Assembly (NCBI RefSeq): GCF_001245615.1
Contig: NZ_CWKH01000001.1
Coordinates: 62,001 to 126,000 of the forward strand
Source: Mycolicibacterium neworleansense
Lineage (GTDB): Bacteria; Actinomycetota; Actinomycetes; Mycobacteriales; Mycobacteriaceae
DNA length: 64,000 nt
Direction: 5' to 3'
The first letter of the stretch is position 1, and each line of letters begins with the position of its first letter. The notes under the pieces are model-generated. The model saw nothing but the letters and a program-made list of their open reading frames with translations. It searched no databases and was not told where the DNA came from. Below are positions 18,645-27,029 of this stretch, piece after piece. The position numbers were made by a program, and so were the translations under genes.

Positions 18645-19474
18645 CGGCGCAGCGCACCTTCGCACGCAAGGCCATCGATGTCGACGGCCTGACGACCGGC
18701 TACCTCGAAGCCGGGGCGGGTGACTCCGTCGTCCTGCTGCACGGCGGTGAGTTCGGCGCCGGCGCCGAATTGGGTTGGGAGCGCGTCATCGACACGCTCG
18801 CCGAGCACTACCGGGTATTGGCACCGGACATGCTCGGTTTCGGTGAGAGCGCCAAGGTCATCGACTTCAACGACGGCAGGGGCATGCGGATACGCCACAT
18901 CGCCCGGTTCTGCGCCGAACTCGGTCTCGCCGATCCGCATTTCGTGGGTAACTCGATGGGGGCAGTCAACCTCCTGGTCGACGCCACCTCCGATGTTCCG
19001 CGGCTCCCGGCGCGTTCGCTCACCGCGATCTGTGGGGGAGGGGAGATCCAGCGCAATGAGCATTCGGCGGCGTTGTACGACTACGACGCCACCCTGGACG
19101 GGATGCGACGCATCGTCACCGCACTGTTCGCCGATCCGGGATATCCGGCCGACGAGGCGTACGTGCAGCGGCGGTACGAGTCGAGCATCGCGCCGGGGGC
19201 CTGGGAATCCCTGGCCGCGGCCAGGTTTCGGCGGCCCGGCCTCGAACCGCCGGCGATGCCGTCGTCGCAGCGGGCATATGACCGCATCGGTGTGCCGACC
19301 ATGCTCATCGAGGGGGATCGTGACAAGCTGCTGCCGCCCGGTTGGGCCGCCGAAATCTCCGGCCAGATCGCGGGCGGCCGCAGTGCGGTGATTCCCGATG
19401 CCGGGCACTGCCCGCAGATCGAACAGCCTGCCGCGCTGACCGCGGTGCTGCTGGAATTCCTGAAAGAGGTGTAA
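18641..19474 (+). CDS. Alpha/beta hydrolase
   Basis: A 277-aa alpha/beta hydrolase with LLHGGEFGAGAE (oxyanion region, residue 32), nucleophile elbow GNSMGA (Ser105), acid in EGDRDKLLPPG and catalytic His in DAGHCPQIE. The family includes C-C hydrolases of meta-cleavage products, so this is a second candidate for that step besides MhpC. It could also be an esterase or lactonase. It starts at a GTG in a GTGA overlap and ends in a TAATG overlap with the SDR. Confidence 0.87.
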   Translation: MTAQRTFARKAIDVDGLTTGYLEAGAGDSVVLLHGGEFGAGAELGWERVIDTLAEHYRVLAPDMLGFGESAKVIDFNDGRGMRIRHIARFCAELGLADPHFVGNSMGAVNLLVDATSDVPRLPARSLTAICGGGEIQRNEHSAALYDYDATLDGMRRIVTALFADPGYPADEAYVQRRYESSIAPGAWESLAAARFRRPGLEPPAMPSSQRAYDRIGVPTMLIEGDRDKLLPPGWAAEISGQIAGGRSAVIPDAGHCPQIEQPAALTAVLLEFLKEV

Positions 19475-20280
19475 TGAATAACGAGCTGGCCGGAAAGGTC
19501 GCGGTCGTCACCGGCGGCGCGTCGGGTCTCGGTGAGGGATTGGTGCGCAGGTTCGCCGCCGAAGGCGCCCAGGTGATGATCGGCGACATCGATGAGGAGC
19601 GCGGCAAAGCGCTGGCCGACGAACTGGGGGACAACGCCCGGTTCCTGTACACCGACGTGGGCGACGTCGAGCAGGTCGGGCGGCTGGTGTCGGCCGCGGT
19701 GGACACTTTCGGCGGCCTGGACGTCATGGTGAACAACGCCGGTGTCTCGGGCCGTATGCACCGTCGCTTCCTCGAGGACGATCTCGCTGATTTCGACACC
19801 GTGATGCGGGTCAACGTCCGGGCTGTCATGGCCGGAACCCGTGATGCCGCGCGGTACATGTCCGAGCACGGCGGCGGTTCGATCCTCAACCTGACTTCCA
19901 TCGGCGGAATCCAGGCCGGTGGCGGGGTGATGACGTATCGCGCATCCAAGGCCGCGGTCATCCAGTTCACCAAGTCCGCGGCGATCGAGCTGGCCCACTA
20001 CGAGATCCGGGTGAACGCCATCGCGCCCGGCAACATCCGGACGGCGATCGTGGCGAAGTCGGCCTCGCCTGAGGAGCGCGAGCGCATCGAAGAGTTCGAG
20101 GCCGGGATCCGCGCTCAGATGCGCAACGACCGCCCGCTCAAGCGGGAGGGCACGGTGGAGGACGTGGCCGAGGCGGCGGTGTATTTCGCGACGGACCGCT
20201 CCCGCTACGTGACCGGCACGGTTCTGCCGATCGACGGCGGCACCGTCGCGGGCAAGGTCATCGTGAGAAAGCCCAAGTAG
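19474..20280 (+). CDS. Short-chain dehydrogenase/reductase
   Basis: A 268-aa classical SDR with GGASGLG near residue 13, NNAG near 87 and catalytic YRASK near 155. The C-terminal YVTGTVLPIDGG is typical of FabG-like enzymes. It is the last gene of the long operon that begins with mhpC. A palindromic operator and a TetR gene follow within 90 bp. Confidence 0.87.
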   Translation: MNNELAGKVAVVTGGASGLGEGLVRRFAAEGAQVMIGDIDEERGKALADELGDNARFLYTDVGDVEQVGRLVSAAVDTFGGLDVMVNNAGVSGRMHRRFLEDDLADFDTVMRVNVRAVMAGTRDAARYMSEHGGGSILNLTSIGGIQAGGGVMTYRASKAAVIQFTKSAAIELAHYEIRVNAIAPGNIRTAIVAKSASPEERERIEEFEAGIRAQMRNDRPLKREGTVEDVAEAAVYFATDRSRYVTGTVLPIDGGTVAGKVIVRKPK

Positions 20281-20329
20281 GCGCCTCAGAGCGCTCGGTT
20301 GCCAAGCACGTTCAGGTTGCGGGGAGAGA

Positions 20330-20351
20330 TTAAATCAAGTGCTTGACTTAA
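20330..20351. promoter_or_regulatory. 22-bp palindromic operator upstream of TetR gene
   Basis: The left half TTAAATCAAGT and right half GCTTGACTTAA pair at 9 of 11 positions. The core TCAAG-TG-CTTGA resembles the KstR2-type motif (CAAG-N2-CTTG) known from mycobacterial steroid-ring catabolism. It lies 15 bp before the proposed TTG start of the TetR gene, where a repressor would block its own transcription and that of the downstream ferredoxin-P450 operon. Confidence 0.75.
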
Positions 20352-20365
20352 TTACAGGAGGGGCG

Positions 20366-21043
20366 TTGACTGTAACGGTGACAGCAGCCAACCGGACCGC
20401 CCGCGCCGACCGGGCGAGCAGTACTCAGGAGGCGATCCTCAAGGCAGCCGAGCGTCTCTACGCCGAGCATGGCGTGTTCGCGGTGTCCAACCGTCAGGTG
20501 AGCGAGGCGGCCGGCCAGGGCAACAATGCCGCGGTCGGCTACCACTTCGGCACCAAGACGGATCTGGTCCGCGCGATCGAGCACAAGCACCGCGGCCCGA
20601 TCGAGTGCCTGCGCGAGCAGATGGTCGCCGACACCGGAGCTTCGGCCGAACTGCGGGACTGGGTCGCCTGCCTGGTTCAACCGCTCACCGATCACCTTGC
20701 CGCGCTGGGAAACCCGACCTGGTATGCGCGGTTCGCCGCCCAGGTGATGACCGATCCGGCTTACCACAACATCGTGGTCCGCGACGCCCTGAGTTCCGCG
20801 TCGCTCGTGCAGGTCATCGAGGGGATGAAGAACTGCCTGCCGGACCTGCCTCCCGAGGTCGTCGCTGAACGCAACATCATGGCGCGCAACCTGTTGATGC
20901 ACAGCTGCGCCGACCGCGAACGTGCGATGGCCCAGGGCGGCAACGTGCCCCGGGCGTCCTGGCAGGGAGCGGCGGCGGGATTGATCGACGCGATCGTCGG
21001 CCTGTGGATGGCGCCGGTTACTCAAGAAAGCGACGTCATATGA
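20366..21043 (+). CDS. TetR-family transcriptional regulator
   Basis: A 225-aa regulator with an N-terminal helix-turn-helix (ILKAAERLYAEHG, then VSNRQVSEAAGQGNNAAVGYHF) and an all-helical ligand domain. It heads an operon with a ferredoxin, a P450, an amidohydrolase and others, and an operator lies just upstream, so autoregulation is likely. The start is uncertain: TTG at 20366 has AGGAG 5 bp upstream; GTG at 20378 is an alternative. Its stop overlaps the ferredoxin ATG. Confidence 0.87.
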   Translation: MTVTVTAANRTARADRASSTQEAILKAAERLYAEHGVFAVSNRQVSEAAGQGNNAAVGYHFGTKTDLVRAIEHKHRGPIECLREQMVADTGASAELRDWVACLVQPLTDHLAALGNPTWYARFAAQVMTDPAYHNIVVRDALSSASLVQVIEGMKNCLPDLPPEVVAERNIMARNLLMHSCADRERAMAQGGNVPRASWQGAAAGLIDAIVGLWMAPVTQESDVI

Positions 21044-21234
21044 AAGTCACTGTCGACCAGGACAAGTGCGTCTCGTCTGGGCAGTGCGTACTCAACGCCA
21101 GCGAGGTGTTCGACCAGCGCGACGAAGACGGTGTCGTCGTCCTGCTCGAACCCGAACCCGGTGCGGACCAGACCGACAACGCCCGCCGCGCGGCGGCGGC
21201 CTGCCCAGCCCTAGCCATCCAAATCGAGGAATGA
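21040..21234 (+). CDS. Ferredoxin, 3Fe-4S type, P450-associated
   Basis: A 64-aa ferredoxin with Cys10, Cys16 and Cys55 (CVSSGQC then ACPAL). The C-x2-[Ser]-x2-C spacing lacks the second cysteine of a 4Fe-4S site. This is the mycobacterial C-x2-X-x2-C...CP class that donates electrons to P450s. The P450 gene follows after 10 bp and is the obvious partner. The variable position is Ser here, His in the ferredoxin at 58152 and Asn in that at 60391. Confidence 0.92.
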   Translation: MKVTVDQDKCVSSGQCVLNASEVFDQRDEDGVVVLLEPEPGADQTDNARRAAAACPALAIQIEE

Positions 21235-21244
21235 CACCGAACCC

Positions 21245-22471
21245 ATGTCTGAAACCCTTGCCGATTCCGTGAGCACCGACATCCCCGAATATCCGATGGA
21301 GCGCGACGCGCGGTGCCCGTTCGCGCCGCCGCCGCCCATGCTGGGCCACGCCAAAGGTCTGTTCCGCGTGAAGATCTGGAACGGCAGCACCCCGTGGCTG
21401 ATCACCGGTCACGAGGAAGCGCGGGCCCTGTTCGCAGACTCCCGGATCAGTGTGGACGACCGGATCGACGGCTTCCCGCATTGGAACGAACACATGCTGT
21501 CCACCGTCGACAAGCGGCCCCGCTCGGTGTTCACCTCCGATGCCGAGGAGCACACCCGGTTCCGCCGGATGCTGTCCAAGCCGTTCACCTTCCGCCGTGT
21601 CGAGGGATTGCGCGCGGCCATCCAGAAGATCACCGACGAGTGCATCGACGAGATCCTGGCCGGCCCGCAGCCCGCCGACCTCGTGGCCAAGCTGGCTTTG
21701 CCGGTGCCGACCGTGGTGATCAGCGAGATGCTCGGCGTCCCTTACGAAGACCACGAGTTCTTCCAGGAGCATGCCAACGCAGGCCTGGCCCGCTACGCCG
21801 CGGCCGACGCCATGCAGAAGGGCGCGATGAGCCTGCACCAGTACCTGATCAATCTGGTCGAGGAGAAGCAGGCGAATCCGTCCGAGGATGCGGTGTCCGA
21901 TCTGGCCGAGCGGGTGACCGCCGGGGAGATCAGCGTCAAGGAGGCCGCGCAGCTGGGCACCGGGCTGTTGATCGCCGGGCACGAGACCACTGCCAACATG
22001 ATCGGTATCGGCATCCTGGCGCTCCTGGAGAATCCTGAGCAGGCCGACTTCCTCCGCAATGCCGAGGATCCCAAGGTCATCGCGAACGCGGTCGAGGAAC
22101 TGATGCGCTACCTGTCCATCATCCAGACCGGCCAGCGACGGGTGGCACTGGAGGACATCGAGATCGGCGGCGAGACCATCCGCGCCGGTGACGGAGTCAT
22201 CATCGATCTGTCCCCGGCCAACTGGGACGCAAAGGCCTACCCGGAGCCCGACAAGCTCGACCTGCGCCGCGACGCCGGCCAGCAGCTCGGCTTCGGGTAC
22301 GGCAGACACCAGTGCGTCGGCCAGCAGCTCGCGCGCGCCGAACTGCAGATCGTCTTCCACACCCTGCTGCGCCGGATCCCGACCCTGCGCTTGGCCATTC
22401 CGCTCGACGAGGTGCCGTTCAAGCACGATCGCCTCGCCTACGGCGTCTACGAACTCCCCGTTACGTGGTAA
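21245..22471 (+). CDS. Cytochrome P450
   Basis: A 408-aa bacterial P450 with the I-helix oxygen motif AGHETTAN near residue 242, an ExxR in EELMRYL and the heme motif FGYGRHQCVGQ with the ligand Cys at residue 357. The N-terminal PEYPMERDARCPFAPPP resembles the CYP105 group. It would hydroxylate the substrate of this operon using the adjacent ferredoxin. Family assignment needs an identity comparison. Confidence 0.92.
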   Translation: MSETLADSVSTDIPEYPMERDARCPFAPPPPMLGHAKGLFRVKIWNGSTPWLITGHEEARALFADSRISVDDRIDGFPHWNEHMLSTVDKRPRSVFTSDAEEHTRFRRMLSKPFTFRRVEGLRAAIQKITDECIDEILAGPQPADLVAKLALPVPTVVISEMLGVPYEDHEFFQEHANAGLARYAAADAMQKGAMSLHQYLINLVEEKQANPSEDAVSDLAERVTAGEISVKEAAQLGTGLLIAGHETTANMIGIGILALLENPEQADFLRNAEDPKVIANAVEELMRYLSIIQTGQRRVALEDIEIGGETIRAGDGVIIDLSPANWDAKAYPEPDKLDLRRDAGQQLGFGYGRHQCVGQQLARAELQIVFHTLLRRIPTLRLAIPLDEVPFKHDRLAYGVYELPVTW

Positions 22472-22521
22472 CTGCCGGCACGCCGGCCTTCAGCCCCTAC
22501 AGCCCGATTGGAGTACCACAG

Positions 22522-23685
22522 ATGACTGCTTCGACGACCCTCTATCCGCCGGAAGGCTTCGGTGCCCCCAAGAACCGGAAAGGCCATGCCACCGGCGATC
22601 TCGGATTGCCTGCGGGCACCGAGATCTTCTCGGCCGACAACCACATCTCGGTGGCCGACGACATCTTCTACGAGCGCTTCCCCGAGGAGCTCAAGGGCGC
22701 CGCGCCGCGCATCTGGTACGAGGACGGCGCCTACATGGTCGGCATGAAGGGCAAAGCCTGGACGGGAGGCGATTTCGGACGCGTGCTGATGCAGTACGAC
22801 GACCTCGCCGGTGCGGCGTCGAACAACATCGCGGCGCGCATCCGCGAGCTCAAAGAGGACGGTATCGACAAGGAGCTGGCCTTCCCCAACGCGGTGCTGG
22901 CCCTGTTCCATTACCCGGACAAGGGGCTGCGCGAGCGGGTGTTCCGGATCTACAACGAGCACATCGCCGCCCTCCAGGAGCAGTCGAACGGACACTTCTA
23001 CGGTGTCGGACTGATCAACTGGTGGGACCCCAAGGGTGCGCGCAGCACCCTGGAGGAACTGAAGTCGTTGGGCCTCAAGACATTTCTGCTGCCGCTGAAT
23101 CCGGGCAAGGACGACGAGGGCAACATATACGACTACGGCAGCACCGCGATGGATGCGGTCTGGGACGAGATCGAGGCGTCCGGCATCCCGGTCAGCCACC
23201 ACATCGGGGAGACCCCGCCCAAGACACCGTGCGAGAACAACAGCGTGGTGGTCGGCATGATGGTCAACGTCGACTCCTTCCGTGAGCAGTTCGCCAAGTA
23301 CGTCTTCTCCGGCATCCTCGATCGGCATCCCACACTCAAGATCGGTTGGTTCGAGGGTGGAATCGCCTGGGTGCCCACCGCACTGCAGGATGCCGAGCAC
23401 ATGTTGGCCTCCTACCGGCACATGTTCAACCACGAGCTGCAGCACGATGTCCGGCACTATTGGGACAAGCACATGGCCGCGTCGTTCATGGTCGATCCGC
23501 TGGGGCTGCGGTTGATCGACGAGATCGGCATCGACAACGTCATGTGGTCCAGCGACTACCCACACAACGAGAGCACCTTCGGGTACTCGGAGAAGTCCCT
23601 TGCCACCGTTGTCGAGGCGGTCGGTCCGGAGAATGCGACCAAGATCGTGTCGACCAACATCCAGAAGTTCCTGGGGCTCCTATGA
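22522..23685 (+). CDS. Amidohydrolase-2 family metal-dependent hydrolase/decarboxylase
   Basis: A 387-aa TIM-barrel protein starting at ATG 22522. The first metal motif is SADNHIS near residue 38 rather than HxH, followed by VSHHIGETPP near 230 and MWSSDYPHNEST near 341. This is the amidohydrolase-2 (ACMSD/LigW-like) group, which includes decarboxylases, hydrolases and hydratases of aromatic or ring-opened acids. It shares an operon with a P450 and two M24 proteins. A related protein lies at 42132. Confidence 0.85.
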   Translation: MTASTTLYPPEGFGAPKNRKGHATGDLGLPAGTEIFSADNHISVADDIFYERFPEELKGAAPRIWYEDGAYMVGMKGKAWTGGDFGRVLMQYDDLAGAASNNIAARIRELKEDGIDKELAFPNAVLALFHYPDKGLRERVFRIYNEHIAALQEQSNGHFYGVGLINWWDPKGARSTLEELKSLGLKTFLLPLNPGKDDEGNIYDYGSTAMDAVWDEIEASGIPVSHHIGETPPKTPCENNSVVVGMMVNVDSFREQFAKYVFSGILDRHPTLKIGWFEGGIAWVPTALQDAEHMLASYRHMFNHELQHDVRHYWDKHMAASFMVDPLGLRLIDEIGIDNVMWSSDYPHNESTFGYSEKSLATVVEAVGPENATKIVSTNIQKFLGLL

Positions 23686-24950
23686 GCGCTGCCACACTGT
23701 CCGGGGTCACGCAGATCGCCCACACCGGCTTCACCCCGCTCGATATTCCGGATGAGCCCGACCTCGCCCGGATGCGCCGAGAGGTCGGTGCGCGCCTGCA
23801 TACGGCGATGGCCGAGCAGGGGGTGGACGCGCTCGTGCTGCTCGGCAACAGCAACGTCATGTACGCCACCGGCATCGCCTGGCCGTTGGCCGACGCGGGC
23901 CTGTCGCATGTCGAGCGGCCGGTCGCGGTCGTGCTGGCCGACGACGAACACCCGCACCTGTTCCTGCCGTTCCGTGAGGGCGCGGCCATGGAGACGGGGC
24001 TGCCCGAGGACCATCTGCACGGGCCGGTCTATCTCGAATTCGACGAGGGTGTAGCCGAATTCGCCCAGATCCTGGCCGGATTGCTGCCAGCCGGTGCGAC
24101 GATCGCAACCGACGAGCTGACCGGGGCGATGCGGCTGGCGGGCAGCGCACTGTTCCCCAGTGCACCGGTGGATGCCGCGGCGGCGATCGGTGCGGCCAAG
24201 ATCGTCAAGACGATCGACCAGATCGCCTGCATCCGCCGGGCCTGCCAGATCACCGAAGAGGCAGTCGGCGAGATCCACAAGTCGCTGGCGCCCGGTGTGC
24301 GCCAGATCGACCTGTCCGCCGAATTCGTGCGCCGCACTTTCGAACTGGGCGCCACAACCAACATGTTCGACTCGATCTGGCAGGTCATGCCGGCCTCGAA
24401 GGCAGAGGGCACCTGGACCACCACGGGCGATCTCGCCCTACCACTGCTCACCACCGAGCGCGAGTTGCAGCAAGGCGATGTGCTGTGGACGGATGTGTCG
24501 ATCGCGTACCACGGCTACTGCTCCGACCATGGGCGCACCTGGATCGTCGGTCAGGACCCGACGCCGGTTCAACAGAAGCAGTTCGACGCGTGGAGCCGCA
24601 TCGTCGACGCTGTCCTCTCGGTGACCAAGGCCGGTGCCACCTGCGGTGATCTGGGCCGCGCGGCGACCGCGGCCGGCGGCGGCCAGAAGCCGTGGCTGCC
24701 GCACTTCTACCTGGGGCACGGCATCGGTACCAGCGCCGCCGAAATGCCCATGATCGGTACGGATCTCGGCCAGGAATGGGACGACAACTTCGTCTTCCCG
24801 GAAGGCATGTTGCTGGTGTTCGAGCCGGTGGTCTGGGAGGACGGCACCGGCGGCTACCGCGGCGAGGAGATCGTGGTGGTGACCGAGAACGGCTGGATGC
24901 CGCTGACCGCGTATCCGTACGACCCGTATGAGGTGTCCCGTGGGAACTGA
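23682..24950 (+). CDS. M24-family (Xaa-Pro peptidase/creatinase-like) metalloenzyme
   Basis: A 422-aa protein with an N-terminal creatinase-like domain (VDALVLLGNSNVMYATGIAW) and a C-terminal pita-bread domain. Metal-site segments are WTDVSIAYHGYCSDHGRTW, HFYLGHGIGTSAAEMP and EGMLLVFEPVVWED. The first pair of Asp ligands appears as TDV...SDH. The operon is catabolic, so it may hydrolyse a C-N or other bond in a small molecule rather than a peptide. It overlaps the amidohydrolase by 4 bp. Confidence 0.82.
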   Translation: MSAATLSGVTQIAHTGFTPLDIPDEPDLARMRREVGARLHTAMAEQGVDALVLLGNSNVMYATGIAWPLADAGLSHVERPVAVVLADDEHPHLFLPFREGAAMETGLPEDHLHGPVYLEFDEGVAEFAQILAGLLPAGATIATDELTGAMRLAGSALFPSAPVDAAAAIGAAKIVKTIDQIACIRRACQITEEAVGEIHKSLAPGVRQIDLSAEFVRRTFELGATTNMFDSIWQVMPASKAEGTWTTTGDLALPLLTTERELQQGDVLWTDVSIAYHGYCSDHGRTWIVGQDPTPVQQKQFDAWSRIVDAVLSVTKAGATCGDLGRAATAAGGGQKPWLPHFYLGHGIGTSAAEMPMIGTDLGQEWDDNFVFPEGMLLVFEPVVWEDGTGGYRGEEIVVVTENGWMPLTAYPYDPYEVSRGN

Positions 24951-26073
24951 AATCGAGGCCGACGGCCTGGCACTGCGCGCCAGCCGGCGGGAGCGCGCCA
25001 TTGCACAGATGGAAGCCCATGACCTCGACGCGCTGGTGCTCGGCAGGCAGGCCAATGTTCGGTACATCTCCGGCGCACCGCAGTTGTGGGTGGTGGGCAC
25101 CCGGCCCTTCGGACCGATCTGTACGTTCGTGCGCGCCACGGGTGAGATCCACCTGAACAGCACCTGGGATGAGGGCATCCCAGAGGAGATCCCGCACGAA
25201 AATCTGTACGGCTTCGCCTGGAACCCGATGACTCTGGTTGGTGTGTTGCAGAGCATCAAGGGTGCCGACTCGGCGTGGCGCATCGGAACGGATGCTCTGA
25301 CGCCCACCTTCGCAAAGCTGCTGCCGATGGCCTTCCCGAACGCGGAGTTGGTGGACGGTGAGCAGGCCATGCGCGCCGCACGCCGGGTGAAGACCCCCGA
25401 GGAGATCGTGGCACTGCGCCGCGCGCTGGCCGTCGCCGAGGAGGGACTGGCGAAAGGCATTGCCGAGCTGGTTCAGGGAACCACCGAGAAGCGCCTCGCC
25501 GGTGCGATATTGGAGGCCGAGGCGGCCGGCGGGGTGAGCACCCCCGCCACCCAGGACGCTGCGTGGGTCACCTCGAAAGACCATCCGTGGCGCCGCGCCG
25601 AAGTCGACGGGCGCGTGAGCGAGGGTGACCTGGTGGCTCTGTCGGCGGGCGTGCTCGCGGACGGTTATGTCGCAGAGGTCGCGCGGACGGTTTACGTGGG
25701 CGAACCGACAGATGCGGTTCGATCGCTGTACCGACGCCGGGATGACCTGTGGGACAGGCTGGTTGATGCTTGCCGCGCCGGAGAACCGACGAGCGCGTTA
25801 CTCGATGCGTACGAACAGGCCGGCGAACCGCTGCCGGCGATGCCGGTGGCGCACGGGCTCGGGCTGGGATTCGACCCGCCGGTGGTGTCGCCGAACCTGC
25901 GGGCGACCGCCGAGGCCGACATTCTCGAGGAGGGCATGGTCCTGGCCGTCACGGCCTACGTCTGGGAGCAGGGCGTCGGTGCGGTGTTCACCCGCGATGC
26001 CGTTGTCGTGGGGGCCGACGGTCCTGAGGTGCTGACCCAGGCCCCGACCGACAGCGAGGTGGCACATGTCTGA
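24940..26073 (+). CDS. Second M24-family (creatinase-like) protein
   Basis: A 377-aa paralogue of the previous gene. The N-terminal domain (LDALVLGRQANVRYISGAPQLW) is intact. In the pita-bread domain the metal ligands are poorly kept: the equivalent segments read VALSAGVLADGYVAEVAR, PVAHGLGLGFDPP and EGMVLAVTAYVWEQG. The Asp pair and final Glu usual in M24 peptidases are not obvious. It may be a catalytically altered partner of the upstream protein. Start GTG 24940 has GAGG 6 bp upstream; ATG 24928 is possible. Confidence 0.8.
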   Translation: MGTEIEADGLALRASRRERAIAQMEAHDLDALVLGRQANVRYISGAPQLWVVGTRPFGPICTFVRATGEIHLNSTWDEGIPEEIPHENLYGFAWNPMTLVGVLQSIKGADSAWRIGTDALTPTFAKLLPMAFPNAELVDGEQAMRAARRVKTPEEIVALRRALAVAEEGLAKGIAELVQGTTEKRLAGAILEAEAAGGVSTPATQDAAWVTSKDHPWRRAEVDGRVSEGDLVALSAGVLADGYVAEVARTVYVGEPTDAVRSLYRRRDDLWDRLVDACRAGEPTSALLDAYEQAGEPLPAMPVAHGLGLGFDPPVVSPNLRATAEADILEEGMVLAVTAYVWEQGVGAVFTRDAVVVGADGPEVLTQAPTDSEVAHV

Positions 26074-27025
26074 GCGGCCCACACCGGAGGAGATCATCCT
26101 CTACGACAAGGACCCCAAGACCAAGATCGCCACCATCACCTTCAACCGGCCGGACTTCCTCAACGCGCCGACGTCGATGGCCCGGCTGCGGTACGCCGAC
26201 GTGCTGCGGGCGGCCAACGCCGACAACGACGTCAAGGTCGTGATCATCCGCGGCGTGGGGGACAACCTGGGCAGCGGGGCTGACCTGCCGGAGTTCATGG
26301 AGGGCAACGACAATCCGGCGGTACGGCTGGCGGAGCTGCGGCTGGAGGATGACGGAGTGGGGGAGGTGACGTACCCGCCCAAGGGCACCTTCCGCAACGG
26401 CGCCACCATCAGCTCGTGGTACGCCAACTCCCAGGCCGGCAACCGTGCGTTGCAGGATTTCAAGAAGATCAGCATCGTCGAGGCCAAGGGTTACTGCTAC
26501 GGCTGGCACTTCTACCAGTGCGCCGATGCCGATCTGGTCATCTCCTCTGACGATGCCCTCTTCGGGCATCCGTCGTTCCGATACCACGGCTGGGGGCCGC
26601 GGATGTGGACGTGGGTCCAGATGATGGGCCTGCGCAAGTTCCAGGAGATGGTCTTCACCGGGCGGCCGTTCACGGCCGCGGAGATGTACGACTGCAACTT
26701 CCTGAACAAGGTGGTGCCTCGCGATCAGCTGGAAGCCGAAGTGCAGAAGTACGCGCTCGCCTGTACCCGGAACCGACCGGTGGACACCGTCTTTCAGCAG
26801 AAGATGTTCTTCGAGATCTTCAAACAACAGCAGGGCGAGTACATGGGCAGCCTGCTGTCGGCGTTCTTCGAGTCGATGGGCAACGGGGTCGCCAACGACA
26901 GTGAGGACGACCTGGACATGTTCGAGTCGATCGATTCCGGACTGTCGGCTGCGGTGAACGACAACGACAGCAAGTTCCCACCTGAGTTCCGGCTGTCCAA
27001 GAAGAACCGGGCGAAACCCGAATAG
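26066..27025 (+). CDS. Crotonase-fold protein lacking hydratase glutamates
   Basis: A 319-aa crotonase, longer than the usual 250-265. It has FNRPDFLNAPTS, the first oxyanion motif NLGSGADLPEF near residue 71, an insert before the second helix and KGYCYGWHFYQCADADL near 139. The two catalytic glutamates of enoyl-CoA hydratase align with Tyr and Ser (FGHPS). It is therefore not expected to be a standard hydratase; a ring-cleaving hydrolase or isomerase role would fit. The C-terminus is charged. Confidence 0.85.
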   Translation: MSERPTPEEIILYDKDPKTKIATITFNRPDFLNAPTSMARLRYADVLRAANADNDVKVVIIRGVGDNLGSGADLPEFMEGNDNPAVRLAELRLEDDGVGEVTYPPKGTFRNGATISSWYANSQAGNRALQDFKKISIVEAKGYCYGWHFYQCADADLVISSDDALFGHPSFRYHGWGPRMWTWVQMMGLRKFQEMVFTGRPFTAAEMYDCNFLNKVVPRDQLEAEVQKYALACTRNRPVDTVFQQKMFFEIFKQQQGEYMGSLLSAFFESMGNGVANDSEDDLDMFESIDSGLSAAVNDNDSKFPPEFRLSKKNRAKPE

Positions 27026-27029
27026 GCAC

